From contig NC_084834.1 in the NCBI RefSeq assembly GCF_033115175.1, forward strand, positions 122,322,275-122,386,274: a stretch of 64,000 nt of DNA, given 5' to 3'. The DNA is from Lepus europaeus. Taxonomy: Eukaryota > Chordata > Mammalia > Lagomorpha > Leporidae. Both the position numbers and the translations under genes were made by a program. The notes under the pieces are model-generated. The model was given only the letters and a program-made list of their open reading frames with translations. It was not told where the DNA came from and searched no databases. Shown here piece by piece: positions 57,561 through 64,000 of the stretch (position 1 is the first letter of the stretch; every line of letters starts with the position of its first letter).

Positions 57561-57634
57561 GGGTTGCAGCTGCCGTCCAGGGACTGCTGGGTACTTGGCA
57601 GGCATCCGTAACCCTCACGGGGAGTGGACATCAC

Positions 57635-57735
57635 TGTGCCCAGTCCACACGTGGGAAACGAGGCAGAGAGGAGTGGAGGAGCTCGCCGAAGTCACGTCGC
57701 TGGAGGGTGGCGGGCGAGATTCGGTTCTGAACACG
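57635..57735 (-). mobile_element. MIR fragment
   Basis: 'acgtgggaaacgaggcagag' and 'ggcgggcgagattcggttct' resemble reverse MIR. Confidence 0.5.
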
Positions 57736-57804
57736 GAAGCCTGCGTTGTCCACTGCCTGTGCCGGCTTTGTTAAGTCATCTATCGATGCTCTTTGAATTG
57801 AAAC

Positions 57805-57826
57805 ACATACACACACACACACACAT
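57805..57826 (+). repeat. (CA)n microsatellite
   Basis: About ten CA units. Confidence 0.85.
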
Positions 57827-57944
57827 TTCATTATCACTCTTAAAAAAACCCACTGGGCCGGCCGAATTCGTCCAGAGAAAGCATATGGTATTCATTTCTC
57901 TTTATTCCTATTACATGCATAATAGTCTTACAGCCCACATAACG

Positions 57945-58222
57945 GGGCAGGCTTTTGGCACAGGGTCTAAGTTGCGGCTCGGGACACCCACGTCCCACAC
58001 TGGAGCGCCTGCGTTCCAATACCAGCTCATTCCAGCTTCCTGCATCTGGGGAGGCAGCAGGTGATGGCTCAAGGAGTCGCTTCCCTGCCTCCCACGTGGG
58101 AGACCCAGACTGAATTCCTGGTTCCTAGCTTCAGCCTCGCCTGGACACAGCTGTTACAGGAATTTGGGGGCTGAACCAGGAGGTAGAAGGTCTCTCTCTC
58201 TCTCTCTCTCATCTCTCAAATA
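57945..58222 (+). mobile_element. CSINE, old
   Basis: 'gaggcagcaggtgatggctc', 'cacgtgggagacccagactg', short CT tract and a decayed AAATA tail. Confidence 0.8.
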
Positions 58223-58284
58223 TTTGTTTGACATATATAATTCTTTTTTTTTAAGACCTGAAGGACCCCATGGCACTGGGGTCT

Positions 58285-58638
58285 TTTTTTTAAGACTTAT
58301 TTATTTATTTGAAAGTCAGAGTTACACAGAGAGAGAAGGAGAGGCAGAGAGAGACAGAGACAGAGAGAGAGAGAGAGAGGTCTTCCATCAGCTGGTTCAC
58401 TCCCCCAATTGGCAGCAATGGCCAGAGCTGCACCAATCTGAAGCCAGGAGCCAGGAGCTTCTTCTGGGTCTCTGACATGGGTGCAGGGACCCAAGGACTT
58501 GGGCCATCTTCCACTGCTTTCCCAGGCCATAGCAGAGAGCTGGATTGGAAGTCGAGCAGCCGGGACTCGAACTAGCGCCCATATGGGATCCCAGCACTGC
58601 GGACAGCAGCTTTACCCGCTACACCAGAGGGCCAGCCC
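58285..58638 (-). mobile_element. CSINE, full-length, reverse
   Basis: 'aagacttatttatttatttg', AG tract, 'ccgggactcgaactagcgcc' and head end 'ctacaccagagggccagccc'. Confidence 0.95.
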
Positions 58639-58682
58639 CTAAAATATAAAATTCTATCAAAATTATTAAAGAAGTAAGGGAG

Positions 58683-59014
58683 GGTGCCAGCATTGTAGTG
58701 CTGCAGGTTAAGCCACTGCCTACGGTGCTGGCATCCCATTTGGTAACTGGTTCCAGTATTAGCTGCTCCACTTCTGATCCTGCTCTCTGCTGTGGCCTGG
58801 GAAAGCAGTGGAAGATGGCCCAAGTGCTTGGGCCCCTGCACCTGCGTGGGAGACCTGGAGAAAGCACCTGGCTCCTGGCTTCAGCATGGCCCAGCCTTGG
58901 CCATTGCAGCCATTTGGGAGGATGAACCAACAGATGGAAGAACTCTCTCCTGTATCTCTGTATTTCTGTATCTCTCTTTCTCTAACTCTGACTTTCAAAT
59001 AAATAACATAAATC
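58683..59014 (+). mobile_element. CSINE, full-length
   Basis: 'ggtgccagcattgtagtgct' head, body, and tail 'ctgactttcaaataaataac'. With the previous element it is an inverted pair 44 bases apart. Confidence 0.93.
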
Positions 59015-59039
59015 TAGAAGATGAGCAGTTCTCACGCCC

Positions 59040-59400
59040 GACCGAGCACCTTGGCTTTGCCATCACCATGGTGGGCACTGGAGATAGAACAATGAACAAA
59101 CCCAAATCCCCACCCTTGGCAGGCTGTGCACACTGACAAAGAGGGAAGCAGAGGAGAGGCAGGGCGTGCCAGGAAAGCGGCCGCGGCTTTGCACGGTGGA
59201 TGGTGAGGGTGAATTTTCCCAGAGGCCTGGGGGAGGTGAGGGAGCAACGCAGGGGCAGCCTGGGGCAGGGCGCTCCAGGCAGGGGCAGCAGCAGGGTGTG
59301 AAGACGCCCAAGTGGCAGGTCTGGGGCCACGCAGGGAGGCTGTGCCCGCGAAAGTGGCGATGAGGCTGGTGATCCACGGGTCAGGCGCAGGTCCTGCATT
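59040..59400 (-). mobile_element. L2 fragment
   Basis: 'gggcactggagatagaacaa' and 'tgaacaaacccaaatcccca' read as the reverse of the L2 3' region, followed by 'gcaggggcagcctggggcag' type DNA. Confidence 0.55.
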
Positions 59401-59455
59401 GGAGGGAGACGGAGAGCCCCTCCCGAGGCACCCGTGGCCACTCTGCTCTGAGTAC

Positions 59456-59517
59456 GTGGGTAGGAGGAACACGTAGGGGGCTGGATGTGGGTAGGAGGAA
59501 CACGTAGGGGGCTGGGG
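59456..59517 (+). repeat. 31-bp tandem duplication
   Basis: Two copies of a 31-base unit starting gtgggtaggaggaacacgta, identical at 29 of 31 positions. Confidence 0.92.
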
Positions 59518-60074
59518 CATGGACGGAGCCGAGCGGAGTCGCTGGCTTCTAGATGCTTCTCGCTCAACTGCAGGGTTGTTGAGAGAAAGGAAGAGAGTTA
59601 AGGATGGGTCTGAAGGAGGCGGGGCCTGTGCAGTGGGAAGCACTTCGGGTTCGATTTCATGATATTGCAAGAAGCCGGCAGGGCCAACTGGTGGGGAGGA
59701 TTCTGGGCCCCGGATGTGCTAACAGCACCTGGCAGTCAGCCACGGACGACATGGAGCCGAGGGGACGCTCAGGGACGACAGCCAGGAGCGGGGAGAGCAA
59801 GGGCCCGCCGCCCAGGCTCAGACCCAGCTCCACCCTGTGGCCTTGGACAAGGCCCTGCCCCTGCAGCCCCCACATGCTCATCTGTGCACCACGTGGGTGA
59901 CCGAGCCAGTGGGGCAGTGAGGGAGTCCCACACTGTGTCCCTGCGGGTCCACACTGCTCCTCCCAGCTGGCTTCCAGACCACCACTCCCGCATGGCACCG
60001 ATCGGGGAGGCCCGGGACAACCCGGGAGGTGGGACTTGGTCCCATCAGCAACAGGACACGGTTCAGTGGGCAGG

Positions 60075-60240
60075 TGCAGTTACAATGTAGCAAGGGCGGG
60101 GATGCTTGTTTTCTGCGGAGGGCCATTTGGGTATTAATAGCACAATCCATAGGCCATACAAAATCATCAACTGAAAAATGAGCCTGCCGTATTTCAAGTC
60201 CGGCGTGTGGTAGCCTTGGCCGGGCCAGACCCAGTGACCC
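60075..60240. mobile_element. Possible hAT-type element fragment
   Basis: 'gcggagggccatttgggtat' and 'gaaaaatgagcctgccgtat' recall internal parts of non-autonomous hAT elements. Uncertain. Confidence 0.3.
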
Positions 60241-61589
60241 TGCAAGGACATTCCCCACCACTGGAAGGTAGCGGGTGAGGGCAGGGCCAGGTACGTGGCC
60301 TTGGAGATGGAGTCGGGGGCTGGGCACACAGGCCCAGGCCCACCCTCCGTCTCTGGGGTCCCCGGCTCCCTGGCACCAGAATTGCCAAGGCTCCCTCCCC
60401 GCAGCCATCTCCTCCCTAGAGCCACAGTCCAGTCTCTGCTTGGCCCACTCCAGTGTGCATGCCCCACCCAGCTTCCCAGTCGCTCACTCCAGACCCAGCT
60501 CTGGGCAGGGAGAACTCTGCCCGTTCCCGGCCTCGTCAGGGCCCTCGGAGTGGGAAAGAAATTGTGTCCCCTACTTATGTCCTCATGGCCCAACGTGTAC
60601 CTTCCAGCTGAATTCTAGCCATGACCACGCCCAGCAAGAGCACTGGAGGGTCCAGGCTCGCTCTCGGCCCTGTGGGCACGGGGGCCACCTCACCTCTGCA
60701 CAGGGAGGGAGGCAGAGGCAGAGGACGGGGGAGGCCGAGGTGGAGCGGCCCCTCTGCTCCCAAGGTTGGTGGCCGCCCTGGAGACGGCTCCGTCCAGCAC
60801 ACGTGTGTTTCCTTTGGACCACACAGTGTTTGAACGATTCGAGTCTGCTGCCAATGTTGAAACGCCGAGCGAGTTCTCATTAGAAGCTGCCTGTGGCTCT
60901 CCCGGAGACCCACTGCTCACCCCCAGCCCCGCCTGCCGCCTTCCTGCCCCTGACTCCGATAGCTGTGCAAGCCCTGGGTTCAAGTACCACCACGCTCTCA
61001 AGTGCAGTTGCTGCTCTCCAGGCTAGCAGAGTGTGGAGGCGGCCGGGGAGGGGGAACTTCAAGGGAGCTCCAGGGATGGGGGGGGGGTCAGGGTGGGTCC
61101 AGCATGGTGAGCCGGGCACAGAGGCTCGCTTCCCTGTTGCCCATGCTTGACCCTGTCCCCTAAGTGGGTCAGCATGCCTGCACACCGGCTCGTGCTGCCC
61201 GCATGGCCGAGCAACACGGAGGACACCCGCTCCGGGCTCCCTGGGTTCCGCCTGGATCCAGCCTGCCTCACCCCCAGCCCCATCACCAGGGACCTCACAG
61301 GCATGGGGATCTTTTGGGACCTGGGTTCACTTTCTCCCTGCCCCCTCCAGGGGAGAGATGGATGGTTCGCCTCTGCCTGCCCCGACCAGCAAGCCCATCT
61401 CCCAACTCCGTGATTACCAAGGAAGCTGATTTTCAGAATCCTTTCTTTGAACGGGCGGCGCATCCAAAGCTGCAGCTTGGTTGAAAAATGGTTTTCTGTG
61501 TTCCGTGTGTTCATCCTTCAAGTTCACGGCCATCACCACCTGAGAGTACTTAGAGCTCAGAGTAACTAAAAGAGAGCATAAATCCTGCT

Positions 61590-61790
61590 TGCTTTGAACA
61601 CAACCCAGGGCTCACCATATGTCCACGCTCCGGCCAAAGCTAATCAGCTCCTTCCCCTCGCCTTCCCTCGTTCATGCTTATAAATCAAGAGGCCCCTGCA
61701 TTAGTCACTACAGAAGAGATAATTAGTAAGTACAAGCCGCTACCTCATGGATCACTCCGTGCCGTGAGCCCAGGCTAAGCCAAGCGGCTG
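61590..61790. promoter_or_regulatory. Candidate conserved non-coding element
   Basis: Repeat-free stretch with lower CpG content and homeodomain-type motifs, including TAATTAG (61720-61726), beside 'cattagtcactacagaagag'. The look is that of an enhancer, but no alignment was possible. Confidence 0.25.
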
Positions 61791-63229
61791 GAGAAAGCTG
61801 ACGTTACGTAACCACGCGCTGCTCTAAGCACCGATTCGTACCAGACGCTTGTGAGCCTGAAAGAGTGCCTCCCGATTCCGCGCCCTTCCTCCTTGCGGTA
61901 CGGAGAGCCGTGACATGGGGCTGCTCCCCCACTTCTTTCCTGGGCTCTAAACTGTGTCATCGGAACCCCAGGCATTTAGAGCAGCAGTGGTATCTTTAAG
62001 AGACGGCCTTGGGATTCCGATGTTTGGCACTCTTCTCCCCTGTGGCTTTGCTGCCAGCGGTCCACGGAGAAGCTTAGTTCACGGTCAAGACCACCGCTGC
62101 CCGCGTGCAGACCCACTGGCAGGAACGGCCCCTGTTCTGCGGGTCAGATGCTGCTGCCCCGTGCAAGTGTCCCGTGCACGTCTTTGTGACTTTGGTAGCT
62201 CAGGTGCACTCTGGCTTCTTTTTCCATCACACATTGTTTCTTGTGAATTTCCCCTTCCAACCGCTCAGCTGTGTTTGAGCAGGATGGTGCTGCCCCCCAC
62301 CACCACCACAGCACAGAGCTGAACGTTCCGCCGGGTAGCTAGCTGGAGCCAGCAATAGCCCATTCCCGCAGCTGGAAGAGGGGGTTCAGGCTTGTGCAGT
62401 TCAAGCCCTTTGCTGCTCATGTCAAAACCACATTTCATCACATCCAGGATGCCAGCGCTTGTGAGAAGTAGCAGGTTTCATGTACAACTGGGAAAGGAGA
62501 TGTTGAAGTGAGCCACCCGTAAGATGAGTCCCAAACACTTCTGAAGATGTCCCCCTGGTGTGTGGGCCGGGCACGCCAGCCTCTCTAGTGGCCTCAAAAT
62601 CCATCCAGACCCATGTGGCACCTTCCCTGGGTTGTGTGGTGTGGCGTGGAAGTCAGCCCTGCAGAGCGAGCCTCATAACAAAACGGCCCACGGCTCAGGC
62701 CCTGGGGAAGTCACTCCTGCTGAGGGGAGGAAGGCTCTCTGGTCCCTCGGCAAGCAGAGCTGGGGCTGCAGCCTTTCCTCCAAGGGAGGATGTTGGCTCC
62801 AGGGATGCCAGATGTGTACCCCATGTGCATTTCTGAGACTCTCTACACATACATACCCTGACTTCTCACGCAATGAGTCATCAGAAGGCAGTCTTTTTAA
62901 AGATATTTAAAGAGTGGTGTAGCAGTAAGAGGGCACGCGACAAACACCTGTGTCCGTGCTGGCCATGCCCAGGCTGTGACATGTGTGTCGCGACTGTTGC
63001 TGGGCAACCGAAACTGCTCAGCCCTGTCCATCACACGTGCTCTCAGACGTGTTCAAGTGTAGACGAACGAGCGTCTTAGAACGGACGAACTGTGGGAGCA
63101 GCTGCAGTCTGTTGAGAACTTACTCTGCACAGTGCTCCCCTTACCCAAGCATAAGGCTGCATTCCCAGACTGCTGCTGGACGCACCAAACTCTGCAGGTG
63201 CTATGTTGTGTTGTTTGTTTGTTTCTCTA

Positions 63230-63470
63230 TACAAATCTATGATTCATACATTAGGCACAGTCAATATTAGCAATAACAAATCAAATAGAACCTTTAAAAT
63301 CCTAGACTGTAATTAAATTGCCAGCATCACTACTCTTCACTTTGAGGCCGATGGTAAGTATAATGAGAGTGGCTTGAACGCGAGCTGTGGTCCTGTGGCA
63401 GTCGACCTGGTGACTGAGATGGCTCCCAGATGACTAACGGGCAGCAGGGAGACGCTGGACGCAGGTGGAG
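63230..63470 (+). mobile_element. Tigger-like DNA transposon fragment
   Basis: 'cacagtcaatattagcaata', 'aaatcaaatagaacctttaa' and 'gactgtaattaaattgccag' resemble the interior of a non-autonomous Tigger element. Confidence 0.45.
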
Positions 63471-63616
63471 GGAGCAGGACCACACACAACCTCGTCATCT
63501 CGTCTTGCTATGCAGAACAGCAGGTGGCTTAAAGCTCACAAACTGTTAATCTTGGGGGAACTGAAACCACATAGGGCAAAACGCAGATGAGGGGCGACCC
63601 CCCGTGTCTGGCTCGG

Positions 63617-63760
63617 CACTAGATTTAATGTCAATCAACCCTCACAGCAAGAAGTGTGCACAACAGGAAGTGTGGCCAGGACAATCAAGTTCCCCAGAAC
63701 TCCCAGCAGGTGAATTTCAGAGCCAGGACTCTGGTCCAGACAACAGGACCTCCCATCCTG
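63617..63760 (-). mobile_element. Possible MIR fragment
   Basis: 'tcaaccctcacagcaagaag' and 'tttcagagccaggactctgg' in the order of reverse MIR. Confidence 0.45.
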
Positions 63761-64000
63761 CTGGCTCCCAGGGTCCACAGGCAGTGTGAATCCTATGCAG
63801 ATCAGCTGCGGGCTGAGGTTTGGTTCTGTCCAACACGTGAACCACCACACCAGACAGGCTCTCAAAGAGGTGCTTAATAAGGTGCAGTCACACAGGGGTT
63901 TGTGTAACGAACTGACAAGAATAATTTACAACTAGCACATCCATCCGAGGGAGCTGGGAGCTCAGCCCACGTCGCCCACGTGGGCCACGGCGACCCAACT

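Larger units (their letters stand above)
25164..64000 (+). other. LNX1: LNX1 intron (continues beyond the window)
   Basis: I looked for the shared next LNX1 exon, which in human starts with Cys-Lys-Gly-Ala-Ser-His, and for the EPGLDNPAY segment, and found neither in any frame. All DNA from here to the window end is therefore inferred to be intron. Stretches with no feature I could name, apart from simple repeats, include 28077-30847, 34959-37602, 38231-39600, 46301-48124, 51298-51892, 52618-53120 and 60250-61580. Confidence 0.6.

Noticed and set aside
1..64000. CRISPR arrays, operons, prophage or other prokaryotic systems
   Set aside because: Tandem repeats here are minisatellites or microsatellites and the spaced repeats are SINEs; the DNA is mammalian throughout.

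Overview
The window is 64 kb of mammalian nuclear DNA, almost certainly from a lagomorph and most likely the European rabbit. The sign is about 40 copies of the lagomorph C-repeat SINE (CSINE): a tRNA-derived head, a body with the wording 'gaagatggcccaagt..ttgggcccctgcacc', a CT-rich tract, and a tail reading 'tctgcctttcaaataaat' or, in a younger subtype, an A-tail. There is no bacterial, phage or plasmid content. Nearly all long open frames are chance frames in GC-rich or repeat DNA.

The one gene recognised is LNX1 (ligand of Numb-protein X 1, an E3 ubiquitin ligase and PDZ scaffold), on the + strand. Two 5' coding exons are present. Exon 19125-19603 carries the ATG (19212) and the whole RING domain of the long p80 isoform. 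Exon ~25032-25163 carries the ATG (25072) of the short RING-less p70 isoform. Both end in the same splice phase (2), so both can join the same downstream exon, which lies beyond position 64000. Promoter choice therefore decides whether the protein carries a ligase domain. A CpG island at 55-560, and a CRE/CCAAT pair followed by a good splice donor at 1071-1243, are candidates for the long-isoform promoter and its untranslated first exon. The rest is intron or 5' flank.

Layout: 0-3.5 kb GC-rich, CpG-rich, free of SINEs; 3.5-19 kb scattered CSINEs, a 27-bp minisatellite (4858-4995), a Tigger end and a 600-bp pyrimidine tract (11911-12510); 19-25.2 kb the LNX1 exons inside an 8.4-kb stretch without CSINEs, holding old L1 fragments and a hAT-type miniature element; 25.2-41.7 kb intron of mixed content; 41.7-59 kb a dense SINE zone with nested, inverted and dimeric insertions and a recurrent palindromic mariner-like miniature element; 59-64 kb intron with old L2, MIR and Tigger-like remains.

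No novel biological system is apparent. The points most worth a second look are the promoter-driven RING switch in LNX1 with a five-codon upstream ORF, the expanded pyrimidine tract with duplicated blocks, and several retroposon insertions whose target-site duplications can be read directly.
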